A stretch of 64,000 bases of DNA from assembly GCA_022606425.2 (NCBI GenBank), contig JAHDVF020001254.1, positions 186,001-250,000 of the forward strand, given 5' to 3'. This DNA is from Lepidostoma basale (lineage: Eukaryota; Arthropoda; Insecta; Trichoptera; Lepidostomatidae). The notes under the pieces are model-generated. The model was not told where the DNA came from. It saw only the letters and a program-made list of their open reading frames with translations, and did no database searches. Below, piece by piece: positions 12,101 through 23,381 of this stretch (position 1 is its first letter; the number at the start of each line of letters is the position of its first letter). The position numbers were made by a program, and so were the translations under genes.

Positions 12101-12203
12101 GCTAGGTATTACATTAGTTGGACATCAGAAAAAAATTATGAACAGTGTCCAAACAATGCGAGCACAAATTAGGGTCAATGGAACGGAAGGCTTTTTAGTG
12201 TAG
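9168..12203 (+). CDS. Eph: Eph receptor tyrosine kinase, single-exon coding region
   Basis: Complete 1011-residue Eph receptor, a membrane receptor for ephrins on neighbouring cells. Order of parts: signal peptide (1-19), ephrin-binding domain (about 21-197), cysteine-rich EGF/TNFR-like region (198-322), two fibronectin III domains (about 325-425 and 437-530), transmembrane helix (543-566), juxtamembrane tyrosines in TYIDPHTYEDP (622, 628), kinase (about 645-910) and SAM domain (about 935-1000). The kinase keeps GGGEFG (654-659), catalytic lysine K681 in VAIK, HRDLAARN (D774) and DFG (D792), so it should be active. The length matches the family. The start is the first ATG, in context CAACCATGG, directly before the hydrophobic leader. 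Eph genes of flies and vertebrates have many introns; here there is none and no frame break. The C-terminus ends in FLV, a possible PDZ ligand. It could be the only Eph gene after intron loss, or an old functional retrocopy. Confidence 0.97.
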   Translation: MAPIIIFMFFTFIARNILCDQVILLDTSVEEKLEWTKYPFRESASTPGWVEESFTNFDKGINWRSYVVCDVAYNHVNNWLWTPFIERRQANRIYIEVKFTIRDCSLFPGNALSCKETFSLLYYEFDVAMNEQPPWEPDSYKLIGRIAAGDGRFNANSEVNINTEVKSIAITKRGVYFAFRDQGACCSILAIKVYYITCPEVTINFAHFPVTPTGKEVTIIEQANGTCVLHAEVVDNPTYLCKGDGKWTHPSGGCKCKAGYEPDFDKQICTECPPGRFKATTSDDSCSLCPDHSKSNEYAVSECTCDFGYYRAEKDPKGMPCTQWPSAPENLTVSFADQSTVILSWRPPNRLGGRLDIVYKVKCDVCSASVQFQPASELFNDTRITISGLNPITTYRFQVFAENGVTKISGHEPEFVEMPVTTEASVISAVNKVRVASVKSTELTIAWDAPIINDISEPDFEVETYEVRWFPKQDVKGTNFSTMLSSDLQVTISGLNQQTDYGIQVRAKTQRGWGEYSPVLFGRTGQVLGPAYIGDEDNMQVKIIASAMVIVVILLVVVIIITVLFLRSRANDECNKKQPSDCNTLDYRNGEVYTGLENMPVKTNSNVTTPLFTAAGTSSRTYIDPHTYEDPNQAVKEFAREIDASCITIEAIIGGGEFGDVCRGKLKLPPSCVQVIDVAIKTLKPGSADKSRCDFLTEASIMGQFEHPNVIFLQGVVTKCNPVMIITEFMENGSLDTFLRANDGKFQVLQLVGMLRGIAAGMQYLSEMNYVHRDLAARNVLVNSQLVCKIADFGLSREIESTTEGAYTTRGGKIPVRWTAPEAIAFRKFTSASDVWSLGIVCWEVMSFGERPYWNWSNQDVIKSIDKGYRLPSPMDCPEAIYQLMLDCWQKERTHRPAFISIVKTLDKLIRCPDTLRKIAQNRSANPLAGDTPDLTHFSCVEDWLNSIKMARYVEKFHAANITDMDSVVNLTVQQLNSLGITLVGHQKKIMNSVQTMRAQIRVNGTEGFLV

Positions 12204-14869
12204 TGGAGTAAGTAAATGAATACTGTACATGCGTGGTGATTCTTGTGAGAGACTGTTTATTTATCAAAGACAAGATTAATGTGCAGAGTGCTTATACACC
12301 TGTTGGTTTTGTGTGTAAACCTTAGCTTAACAATACACTGTAAATTATTTTAAGGGTATACGCAAACATTACCTGTAATATTTCTAAATAGAAGGAGGTA
12401 CAGAGTATATGCATCTACAGAAATAAGACCAGATGTTTCATTTGATCTTTACTATTGAAAAGGTTAAAACATTTCTAAAATGCATTTGATTGAAAATTTT
12501 ATTTTCATCCTACACATACATTGTTATTTCCGGTGTGTACTTTAATTGGTGTTAAATTTTTTAAAGTACTGAGGTGAAGATGCACCCCAGTTGTTTCATG
12601 AATTCCCCCATTTAATATAAATCTTTTACTAGCCAAAATAACATAAAAGTTTGCATTTTTCCATTACCTGTAATGACAGATATATCAAAAATTCATTTAT
12701 ATTTCATTTAAAAAATTTACTGATGGTATTCCCTCTTCGTAGTCTTGGACTATTTAATTTTTGTGTTTATTTCGCCCAGATTGACACCTTGGTTGTTATT
12801 ACATTTGTGAAAATAATTTAATTGAAAGTATATTGTTGTGCTCATAAAGCTATTAATACCTGTGTTCACTGGTGTTAAAAGCAAAGTATCATAAAAATTA
12901 ATTTCTGCTGAGAATTAAATGTTAATTCTGGGCATTAGTGAATCATTTTCTTGATTATTCTATGTAATCTGTAATCGTTATTAATACTATGACTAGTGCT
13001 ACTTTATCATTCCATCTTTTGATTATATATATTGAATTTACATTCACTCACGGACACACCTTTAATAATAGATTTATTTCAAAGTACACCCCTTCATAAA
13101 CATTTTTAATATTATATTTCTATTTTAAGCACTGTATATATCAAAATAATATTCTATTTATACATTAAATTTGTTTAGTCTTCAAGAATATGAGCAGCTA
13201 TTCATGTATTCAGTTGTGAAGTTAATCTACCACTTTTATTAACTAATAACATCTTGCTCTATAAACCCTCTAAGAGGGAAAGGCAGTGATCAAAGTGTTT
13301 TTATTATTATTATTTATTTTTATCTATGTACAAATTTGGATTGCAACGCTATGTTAAATTCCTTTACTATCGGATGAAACAAAACAAAAACAGAGATTCT
13401 TGGACCATATACTTTATTTTCAACAAATACTAATATAAAATATGAAATCATTTTTCTTCTCTCACAGAATTTTCAATAATTTATTTCAGAATATATGCAT
13501 TATAATTATTTATCTGGTTAAACTTAATTGTGATTGGTTAAAATTATTTGTGATGGTTCAACTGTTAACTTTATTCTTAAGCTTAGGTTCTAAAAAATAT
13601 ATATACTGGAATCTACCAGTAATTATTAATTTTTATATAATTACAAAATACTTCATCCAAGAGTACTTCATTAACTTCATTTCCTGAAAAGACTGTTTAC
13701 AAATGATTATTTGCACTCCATTATTTGACCTTAGTTGGTAGGCTGCAAGTGATTAATGATTATTTGATTCCATTAGACTTATTCCTTAGCTCAAATTATT
13801 ATCGCAAGTTCTCCTAAGTTCGTGACTGTTGTTTATTATTAAACTAAATTACTATTTTTATTGTAGCTCTCTAAATTATTGTTTTTTATTGAACCCATGA
13901 CTAGATGAGATTATTTAACATTTTTATGTGACTCTTACTTTTCGTAAGTGATATTTTGAGCATTTATTTTGTGTATTTTTATAACTATTTAAGTGTACTT
14001 TGTAATGAAAATAAATAATAATAGCTTATTTGTAATATAATCTGCCACATTATTAAATATTTCTTAACCAATTCTTCATGTATTATATTTTTTTTTACAT
14101 AGTGAAACTTAATATTTTGATGAAATTAATGAATGAAAAGTTATCAAAATATTTTTAAGGCGTTTTAATTAAGTAAACTCTAAAAAAAATCAAACTGAAA
14201 TCAAAATTAAAATTTATACTGATATCATGTTTTTAAATTTGATACAAATTTTAGATAATCATGGTTATCTGTAAATCAAAAACATAACAAAATGTAACTG
14301 CTGCTTGCTTTTGGATATTTTAATCATCGAAGATGAGTTAAGGTAATCTAAAATTGTATTGAATGTAAGATATCTTAAAGCTTTGCAGCTTTTAATAGAT
14401 TTAACTTTATCTGGCTGACATCTTGTGGATAATGCCAGTGGCAAAGTTTTAAAAGCAGGTTTTATTGAAAGGATTTTAGTAAATGCAATTTCAATTATTT
14501 TGTTATTTTTATCATAATACATGTAAAACACTTGATATAAAATTCTGAACAGTAAATGGATTTAGTTTTTCAGGGACATTGAACGTTTTAAATTTTCTCT
14601 CATGCATAATCTTCACCCTTTTTATATAATAAATTATAAGGTTTTAACATACTAGATTTTAATTGATCTCACAGTTAGATTTTGTATGATATTCATATTA
14701 AGATTGGATTATTTATCTGTTAAATTATAATAATCGTAAGCCTTCTGTTGTGTAATTTTGACACAAAAAATGATTAAATTTACGTATATTTTTAATATAT
14801 TGTTCCTACGAAAATATTGTTTTATGTTATTAACCCCCATTGTGAGGCAGGCTTCATTTGCAGTAAAAT
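12204..14869 (+). other. Eph 3' flank, likely long 3' UTR
   Basis: AT-rich sequence without reading frames of interest or known repeats. An AATAAA polyadenylation signal lies at 14010-14015, and further weak candidates are likely in such AT-rich DNA. No poly(A) tract or direct repeat typical of a recent retrocopy was seen next to the stop codon. Confidence 0.4.
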
Positions 14870-14985
14870 AAATTGGTCTCAAACTGCGGAGGCCTATATT
14901 TGCAGCTCAGACGGATTATCCCAGTTCATCATGAATTACTCATAATTCAGTAGAAAGGAACTAAAAAAATGGTTTATACGATAGA
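14870..14985 (+). repeat. dispersed repeat family R-B (copy 1)
   Basis: About 115 bases alignable to 34647-34757: both contain ATTGGTCTC, TATATTT(G/A)CAGCTCAGA, CCAGTTCAT, AGTA(G)AAGGAACTAAA and GTTTATA(C/A)GATA. Identity is roughly 70% by eye. Nature unknown, possibly an old LINE or SINE end. Confidence 0.5.
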
Positions 14986-15920
14986 GTAGCCTCCCAATTA
15001 AAAACTTTTTTTTTTATGTACTGGAAATTTAGCCAGCCACACAATAGGACTTAAACCGTTCTGACATATAATACAATTTCTTAGGCAGCTTTGAATCATG
15101 TAACTCAAAAGACATTTCTTGCCAACTTTGGTGATGTGCAAGTTAAGTTGTTAATTTTAATAAATAATGCAATATGTAATTTCTCAATTTATGGATAATT
15201 TGATTTAACGTTCTTTTAATATTTAACCCCGTGCAACTTCTTTCATTTTACATATTTTGATGCTAAAATGAAAACGAGAAATCTATCTAAATGTGAAAAG
15301 TTTCACAAAACTAGGTTGATATGCTTTATAGTAAAGTTAAATAAAAAATGATTACATCCATACTCTTGTGTTTTGCCTTTTTAGAGATGAGGTTTGCCAT
15401 AATTGGTAAAAAGGAATGTTTGTGGATGCATAGCACCATTTTTTTTTGTATGTCCTCATACAATTACTTTTAGTTTCACAGAAAAGAAAAATATTTTGAT
15501 TATACTGATTTTTGTTGTGCCAAATGCATGTGTGTTGTAAATATAAAATATCAAAATTATGCTATATAAAAATGTAAATATTTCCATATGATGTCATTGA
15601 GACTCGCGGTATTTATTGCTTAATTATTTTAAAAGACAATTAAATTATATTTAGGTTTTGTACTTAAAATAATAACATTTACGAATATATTTTCTGCCTA
15701 AAGTTTAATTAATACCTGTTACTTTGAACCAATGTTTTTGAAAGCTTCAATTTTGGCATTTATTAAAAACTATTTAGGTTTTTTTTCTTATTTTGCTTTA
15801 AGGTGTAACACCACTGTAAATGACAAAAAATAAGTGTTTTTTTTAGATATATTTGGGATGGACAAAAAAGGTAATAGAATATTCTGGGTAGTTACACAAC
15901 GTATCTTTAAGTATTGAACA
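14986..15920. other. AT-rich spacer, no gene seen
   Basis: No coherent frame, repeat or RNA gene recognised. Confidence 0.5.
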
Positions 15921-15921
15921 A

Positions 15922-16035
15922 CTAACTAACCGTCTCACCGAAGGGGTAGGCAGAAATAATGGACTGCCACACTTTAACCAATGCGGCACTCCATTCTTCT
16001 CTTTTCGCTCCTGCGGGAGACGCGGTGCGAAATAG
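15922..16035. mobile_element. foldback element made of two LINE-like 3' ends (copy 1)
   Basis: The left half is the reverse complement of the RTE-type LINE 3' end, including the (CTAA)n tail and CACCGAAGGGG hairpin. After 'atgcggcactccattcttct' the sequence turns round into a diverged sense copy of the same end (CTCCTGCGGGAGACGCGGTG). The same junction occurs at 52745-52876, so this is a unit that has moved as such, not a one-off nested insertion. Confidence 0.7.
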
Positions 16036-18993
16036 GCATCTCCCGCACACCTTTCGATCGTCCAATGTCCACAAAATAAATCTTAAACAAATAATATAAA
16101 ATACAATGAAAATATATAATTTGTGAATATTAAAAAATAGCCGCACCAGAGTCATTCTCCCGTAAATGTTTCTCTTTAAAATGTTATTTTAAGGATTCTG
16201 TTAAAAAATTTAATGAATAGAAAGAAAATTGTTTGAGTTATGCTGCATGCCGTTTAAAAAAGTAATATTTCGAGAAAAACAAATTAAAATTTTGTCAAAA
16301 TCTAAGCCCCGAGGACTTCTTTCATGACACATTATATTTGATTCACATTTTACACTTCACATGTTGCGAAATGACAGAGAAAATGCAAAAAATAAATTAT
16401 TATTCTATAGGCAAATTGATAATTAATAACAAAGTCTTCATCTTCTTGGCAGAAGCGCTGACTGCTTTCGAATTGCTCACAGCCTCAAATCTATTCAATG
16501 GTGATCTTGATGAAATATTTCTTTGACACAGCGTTGGATACCATATTTTTTAACCTTTTTTGCCCTAGTACACTTTCTATAAATCTGCCCTACACACAAT
16601 ACTAACATGTATTTTTATATAGTTCGCCGTGCTTTGGGAAGAGCTCCAAATTGAAATGAAAAAAAAATTACAGTGGTGTTTACCCCTTAAAAAAAGTATT
16701 ACAGCATGAATGAAATGTTCAGCCGTTCTGTGGATGTTTAATAGATGTTTGTGATATAGGGCTTATGTTATTTTACTAATCATTGGTTTATATCAAAAGA
16801 TTTTCAAGCCTCATTCTGTACAAGAAAATGTCATAAGCAATAATTAATTGTATATGTAATCGTAAAAAAAAAAAATAGTTAATTGAAGATGCCATTAAAC
16901 CATATGAACAAATTGTTTCACCGTAAGCTAGGGTACTGAATATCATTGTGGATTCTCTTGTCAGTGTTTAAGATTTGATTGTGTATGTATAATATATCCC
17001 TTTAGTGATAAGTGGTTCGCTGTACATTTATATTGAATTAAATGAATTTAAAAATGATTTTTTAATATAAAATTACTTTTTATTTGAATTTTCCTTCTTT
17101 TTCTATCTACGTGAACTGTGACCATTGATTTTAATGAGATTTCTGTAAAATATTGTCTTAATTTGGCATTCCGTTGTTCTTATATGGAGACAAATCTTAT
17201 ATAGGTAATTGATATTTGACGGGGATGTTTTAGATTATTAAGACATTATTGATAACTGATTATACAATTAATGCCCAGTAGATTTTCTTACATTTCAAAC
17301 TATTGTGTTTATGGTATAAATTTCTTCAATAAATAAATCCCCATTTGCCATTGTACATTTCAGAGATCTAAAAAATGACACATTTATATTGCAATGTTTT
17401 TATGCTTTTATTGTATTGCGATGTTTTTTTTATGCTTTTTCAATGTTTGCATTGTTTTCAGTCCATCATTCATTTTTCAATGTGCTTAATATTTTTTAAG
17501 TATGACATTTACTGATAAATGGATGGAGACTGGTGACCCAAAATATATTTTGTATTTGCGATTCTGTGTTGCGTATCATATAATGTAATAAACCAATCTG
17601 CTAAATGTGCGCTGTGAATATTATATATGGATGTAAAAAAAATTTATTGCGCTGTATTAATTATTTTTAATATGTAATGTATTGAACTAAAAAGTTTGAT
17701 TACCATTTTTGCATATCTGTATCCATCCTGATGAAATTTTTGCGAATATTTGTGCGTTTTATAAATTATTTTAAATTAAATTATTTATTAAAATTTGCTA
17801 ACACAATTATCAATATGAAGACACATTTGAACTTTACTTACACACTGGTTTATATATGTTTTCATTTTACCACGGCTTGTTTATATATATAAATAAGTTA
17901 CCAACCGGAATTGATAATTTCCATTTTCAGACCATTGTTTGATAAAAAAGATTTTTTAGCAATTGCGTTGATGATAAATACTAGATACCATCAATTTGTC
18001 AGTCATAAATGAGAGTGTAGTAAAAATGTGTTTTATATGGCACATGATAAATGCAATAATTAATATGGCACATTAAACTCTTTCTACATCTATATACTAA
18101 TATGTTATTTTCAGATTTTCTTTTATAATATTTAATATTGTTAAAATAATTTGAGATGAGATTTTCTTGTTCTTTTTAAAGTTAAATGTCGTCCCCACAT
18201 ACAGTTCTAAAACATATTAAACTTCTTTTAACGGGATTGAATTTATTTTTTTATCCAAGTTTCTAGTAAGAATATGTATTGTGAGTGCTATTAAAGGTGT
18301 AAATATTAATGTAAGTACATGTGTGGGAATAGTACTTGAATAATGTAGAGTTAACATGTATTTTAATATTAAATACTTTTTTATTCTAATAGCAAGCGAT
18401 CTATTATATTATAAGCTAATATACTATTCATAATTTAATATTTATCCAGATTAACAATAGCTTTGTGATTTAAGTTGTTTTTTTCTTTAATTTCTATGCA
18501 TAATATTACGCATAAATTTTCTAGATATTGATTGGCTCCATTAACCTGCACATTCTACGAACATCATATTTTGTGCTCTGTGATGCGTTGCATCGCAACT
18601 CTTAGGGAGTGTATTAGTTTTTTTAACATAGCCTCAAAATAAAAACATCCCTGTTTTTCATTTTGAACTATTATATCACTATCCATTTGTTGAATATAAC
18701 CTACGGTAATAATTATTTTTTGGTGTTTTGTTTGTATTAGGTTCATAGAGACCTCTCATTTGAGCATATTACTTGTTTCAAATGAATATATCATTCGTTT
18801 CGGTCTTGTTGATCGTTCGGGGAACAGGGATGGTTTGTTTTCTTGCTACACATTTATTTTCTTCGCGATTAGAAGTAATCTTGTTGGTGCGGTCCTATAA
18901 GGGGCTTATAAGACCTCTCCTAGCCGCACCTCTGTTTAAGTTAATCTAGTATATATTATAACATCAAACTTAAATTAAGTAAAAAATCATTAA
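16036..18993. other. AT-rich spacer, no gene seen
   Basis: About 3 kb without supportable genes. A short imperfect inverted repeat near 18886-18930 (GGTGCGG ... CCGCACC) may be a small MITE remnant. Everything else is plain AT-rich sequence. Confidence 0.45.
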
Positions 18994-19147
18994 GGGTGCG
19001 GCCACACCGGAGTGCCTGGGTAGGCGCCAAGACAGTTCATTTGTGATCATTAACCCTATAGTGTGGCCGGTCCCATAGTGCACCATACATTGGTTCGCCG
19101 GGTGGCCACCTAGTTTCCGACCCTGACACTTCGGTGTGGCCGTACCC
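18994..19147. mobile_element. small MITE with GGGTGCGGCCACACCG termini
   Basis: About 154 bases, clearly GC-richer than the flanks. The left end reads GGGTGCGGCCACACCGGAG, and the right end is its reverse complement with a few changes (CTTCGGTGTGGCCGTACCC). No coding capacity. A target duplication could not be defined. Confidence 0.75.
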
Positions 19148-19739
19148 CAAACAATTAGTTTTAACTTGCAATTTACACATGTATTCGCAGTGAAAATGTA
19201 ATCGTTTTACAGAAAATTGATTGAAAATATTTGCTTTCGATAAGCATGTTATTGCAACTTGCTAATGTGTTTCTGTAGAAGGGTTACATGCGTGGTCATT
19301 ACTCCGTATATGCTTGCCAATTGTATTTTTTTTTCATCCTATGGATAGTAGTTTCAAAATCTTACACTTTAAAGAAATTGAAACATTAATGTCATTTTCA
19401 ATGTTTACATAAATTAATATGTATACTTATTTCAAACCAGATGTAATATTTCATATATGTAATAAATATGCGTGGGAAAATATACTGTTTTATTACTTAC
19501 TATTAGCGAATTCTTTGTTGTGCGTTTGTCTATAGCTCTCCAACAATTTATGGTATTTGGAAAATATATTAGTTTATCACAACTTGACTAGTAGCTAATA
19601 GCGTTTAATAAATCTAAAACATTGTGGTATTGACATCAAGGGAATATGTAGAGTTGTACTGAAAATGTTAGGATTTATTCTCCAAACTGGTAGAGTTTTC
19701 GGGCAACCTTTTGTAAGTACTGTACAACTCATTGGTCTG

Positions 19740-20035
19740 AAGCCCACTTGAGTGTGGTTCGGTGATACAGAGTCCCCACGAGGCGAGGTTCTCCCTCTTG
19801 TTATAGAGGGTTTAGAAAAGATTTCGGGGCATCTCTACATGATGGAGTTTAGTAGCTATTCGTGACTTTATCCCACCGCATTCCTCTTGGGCAAGCTGGG
19901 AACCAATAGTTTGTGGATAAAAAGGGATGGGGTTACCCATGTGACAGTGTCAGCACAGACTTTTATCTCAGAACCAACCTGCCTCTAGTGATGCCAGTGG
20001 GAAGAGCAATAGAACTACTGAACATAATTTATTTA
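19740..20035 (+). mobile_element. LINE-related fragment
   Basis: GC-richer segment. Its end ('cagaaccaacctgcctctag', 'tgatgccagtgggaagagca') also occurs at 50035-50090 (+) and 57355-57410 (-), where it reads CRTNL(F/P)(L/M)VMPVG(R/K)AI. Such 'CRTN' blocks end several LINE polymerases. Exact family unknown; frames broken. Confidence 0.5.
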
Positions 20036-20227
20036 GAGATTTATCTTCAGAAGTTATTAAAATAAAACTTAGGCTACAGCCACACAAGTAGAAGTCTCAC
20101 TTAATGGTAAGAACTATGCTGCGACCAAGGTGACACCCTAATGTGACTTTTTTTATAGATAAAGGAATCACCTCGTTTAGCACTAAGCGATGCACTTCAG
20201 TGGCCCTAGCCTTATAGAGATATCCTC

Positions 20228-20460
20228 CTGATTGCAAATGGTTTCAGAATATATTTGTTCTTCTCCAAATAACTCCACGCCAATCTTGCCTGACAGTGTC
20301 CCCCTCCCCCGGACTATAATCAGCTTTCTCTACCTCAGTTGTATGATTGCGGGCTCAGGAGCCACAAAAAAGGAAGTCGCCAGCAAAGTTAATAGGGCAA
20401 GGGAGGCTTTCACCAGTTCCAGTATTATTTCGAGAAAACGTGGGCAGATAAAAAAATATA
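20228..20460 (+). mobile_element. LINE RT C-terminal fragment
   Basis: The 85-residue frame contains FLYLSCMIAGSGATKKEV followed by KVNRAREAF, equivalent to the 'F-YLGS-I ... KEVR-RI-KAR-AF' block after the reverse transcriptase domain of many LINEs. Upstream and downstream parts are absent or broken. Confidence 0.6.
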
Positions 20461-20643
20461 GTCAAAAAAGACAAAAAAAAACATGCTAATCATGTAGGTA
20501 CTAATAAAGCAAATTAAACTTAAATATTGGTTTATTTTGTTATTGTAATCATTTTCCCATATTTCGGTAGTTCGGAAGTGGCTGAAAATTTAACTGAAAG
20601 ATTCCTTTACACTCAGATATATGGTACATAAAATTGTATGATA

Positions 20644-21746
20644 TTGGGAGTATGCATTAATTCGTGCGTTTTTTTTTCGAAAATTAAGGCTTTATTGTGA
20701 AAAATGGTTATACATTGAATGTTCAAAGTATTGTACATGGAAAGCTATGACATTTGCCCATCTTTCTGGCAGTTTGTGGATTCTATCCCAAGAGAACTTC
20801 TCTGGCTTGGCGGCCAAGAACGAATCGAGCCAATTTTTGATACCCTGTTCTGAAGTGAAGCGTATTCCGGTGAGGGCATTCTTCATTGATCTGAACAAGT
20901 AGTAATCAGAAGGGGCCATGTCTGGGCTATAAGGCGGGTGAAGTAGAACTTTCGAACGATTTCAATAGCTCACAATACAACACACCCTCGTGATCCCACC
21001 AAATACAGAGCATTACCTTGGCGCCATGGATATTCGGCTTTGCCGTGGATGTTTATGGTTGGTCGGGCTTCGCATACGATTTCTTGCGCTTGGGGTTATC
21101 GTAATGAATCCATTTTTCATCACCAGTGACAATCCGATGCAAAAATGACTTCTTTTTGTGGCGTTCAAGCAACATTTTCGACATGCAGAATCGGCGTTCG
21201 ACGTCTCTTGGCTTCAATTCATACGGCACCCAATTTCCAAGCTTTTGGATGAATCCCTATGCTTTTAAACGTCTGAAAATGGTTGCTTGATCAACTCCCA
21301 ATGATTTTGCATGTTCTTCTTGCGTTTGGCACGCGTCTTCATCGAGCGATGCCTCCAATTCTTCATCTTCAAACTTTTTTGGCTGTCCGGGTCCTTCTAA
21401 GTCGAAATTGCCACTTTTAAACCGTGCAAACTACTTCTGGCACGTTCGATCAGCTAGAGCATGGTCACCATAAACCTCCACTAAAATATGATGACTTGCG
21501 GTAGCTCTTTTCTTCATGTTAAAGTAATGAAGAAGAACTCCCCGCAAAAATACTTTCCTGGCACAAAGTTCGACATTTTCAAATTAATAGAAAAAAATGT
21601 TGTTTACGCTTCAACCAAATGACATATACTGAAAAAGACGCGCAATGACAGTAGCTTTCAAATGAATATAGTCACGGATGAACACGACGCGAAATAATAC
21701 TAGTAACGTCCTCACTTAGAAAACCGCACGAATTAATGCATACTCC
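20644..21746 (-). mobile_element. decayed mariner transposon 1
   Basis: About 1.1 kb with terminal inverted repeats GGAGTATGCATTAATTCGTG at both ends and TA flanks. The minus strand encodes a broken mariner transposase: MSNFVP start, a helix-turn-helix region with GVDQATIFRRL, IVTGDEKWIHYDN (first catalytic Asp region) and MAPSDYYLFRSMKNAL (last catalytic Asp as in the D34D signature). Stop codons and a shift interrupt it (for example after FRRLKA), so it makes no transposase. The intact TIRs could still be used in trans. Confidence 0.9.
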
Positions 21747-21887
21747 TTATATTTAAAAAAAATATGAGAGAAAAATTAAAGCAGTTATGGGGGGCGGCCG
21801 TGAGGTAGGTACCTATTTCAGAAAATAATAATTAAATCAACTTATTGAACGCTAAGGCATTAACATTGGAATTTCATAGTAATATAC

Positions 21888-22185
21888 TTAGGAAATTGAA
21901 AATAACTTTGTTTAATCCACTTAATATTTTTACTATTTTTTAATAATATTTCTTATTGAAAAAAAATAATTATTAGTACTTATAACAAATAGCCCACATT
22001 AATTTAAATAATTGTATTGAATTTTAAATGCGATATTTATATTAGTCTTTCTTTGTTTAGTTTTTATTATATTTTTACACCTGAAGATGGAGGATCCTCC
22101 GAAACATGTTGTGTTTTTTAATGTTTTTTTAACATTTAGTGGATTAAACAAACTTATATTTAATTTCCTAAATAATGAAATATTT
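21888..22185. mobile_element. foldback repeat holding a hammerhead-like motif
   Basis: Inverted arms 21888-21935 and 22133-22185 share TTTGTTTAATCCACT / its complement and the AATTTCCTAA end. Between them on the + strand lies the hammerhead-like motif described separately. Looks like a member of the same class as the element at 61.1 kb, with only one motif kept. Confidence 0.6.
22074..22115 (+). ncRNA. hammerhead-ribozyme-like motif
   Basis: Core pieces in the correct order: CTGAAGA (22081-22087), one extra base, a perfect stem-II hairpin GGAG-GATC-CTCC (22089-22100), GAAAC (22101-22105), then AT and GTT, which would give a two-pair stem III and a permitted GUH cleavage triplet. Stem I has ACAC facing GTGT. 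The extra base before stem II departs from the textbook core. Activity is not shown. Confidence 0.45.
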
Positions 22186-22230
22186 TGAAATTACTGTTTT
22201 CATGAGTAAACTATTACTGATATACATATA

Positions 22231-22610
22231 AACTAACTAACCATCACGCCGTCTCGCCGGAGGGGTAGGCAGAGAGGATGGACTGCCACACCGTTCTGTC
22301 CTGACATACCTCTCTCGCTTCCTCCACATTTATACGTCATAAAATGCATGATCATCGATTCTGCTGACTTCAGTATTTGATTAATTTGGTCATGCCATGC
22401 TTTCCTTGGTCTTCCACGACTTGTCTTTCCACTCACATTACTTGAATACAACATTTTAACCATTATCCATCCATTGTCCATCCGTTCCATATGTCCAAAC
22501 CATCTCAAGGATCCTTTTTTAATTTTACTTATGATGCAATCATCTGCCTTACATTTCTTCGTTCGGTATTCTACTATATCGTCGCCCCAGAGCAATAGTG
22601 AGATAAACCA
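22231..22610 (-). mobile_element. RTE-type LINE 3' fragment
   Basis: Minus-strand copy with the [26 protein letters not shown] and cysteine-containing C-terminal blocks. It ends in the 3' hairpin region (GCCGGAGGGG on the + strand) and a short TTAG tail. Five-prime truncated. Confidence 0.8.
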
Positions 22611-22687
22611 GTACCATCTTGACAATATAACAAGCCGTAATGTTCCTTTGATATTGTTTATGGTTTGACTTGGTGGAGGTCTTGCAA

Positions 22688-22724
22688 TTATTTGAGTCTC
22701 CTAGGCCCTAGGAGACTCAAATAA
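22688..22724. repeat. 18-bp near-perfect palindrome
   Basis: TTATTTGAGTCTCCTAGG is followed after one base by its exact reverse complement. Could form a tight hairpin. It is not followed by a T-run and has no gene next to it, so a terminator or histone-type 3' end is unlikely. Confidence 0.7.
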
Positions 22725-23381
22725 GTTCACTCAAATAACCCAGAAAAGATTGGAAACCTATTATTTAGACTAACCAACATTAGGACCCAGCGCCATGTAT
22801 TAATAAAATCATCATGTTGGGACCATGGCAAATACTGGTGAGGCTAACATTAAAAATAAAACAATAATCTCTTTTCAAAAATATCGTAATGTCTACATAT
22901 TAATCAAACAATACTAAAAATAAATGTGTTTTAATCATTGCTAACAAAGTGAGATAGGTCTGCCTTTCATTTTGACTAATAACATTTTTACCCTATGAAA
23001 TTACCATTTTTAAATATAAGATTTGCCAGATTAAATACCAAATATAAGATTTTTAAACACTTTTTGTGGGATCCGCACCTAAATATTATAGTTTTACTAT
23101 ATTTTTAGAATTTAAAAATAGTCATCTTGTGGCGGGCTAAAAAAATGCAGTTTAAAGATGGAAAAAAAACTCAATGCACACTCTCTTTGGAAGGTTCTAA
23201 CTTAATGGTAAGTTAATTTATTAAAGAAACATGTATTTGTTGTGAGAAAATTAAAAGTCTTTTTTTTTTTCTTGCCTTAATGTAATTCATTAAGTTTTTA
23301 CAAAAATAAACTTCAGCTTAACGATATTACTTAAAATATATTTTTTAATTTTGGTACTTATTCTTGGGTGGTGGTCTAGAG

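Noticed and set aside
20692..20919. Intact small transposase gene
   Set aside because: Only the last part of a mariner transposase is open; upstream stops and shifts make the element non-autonomous.
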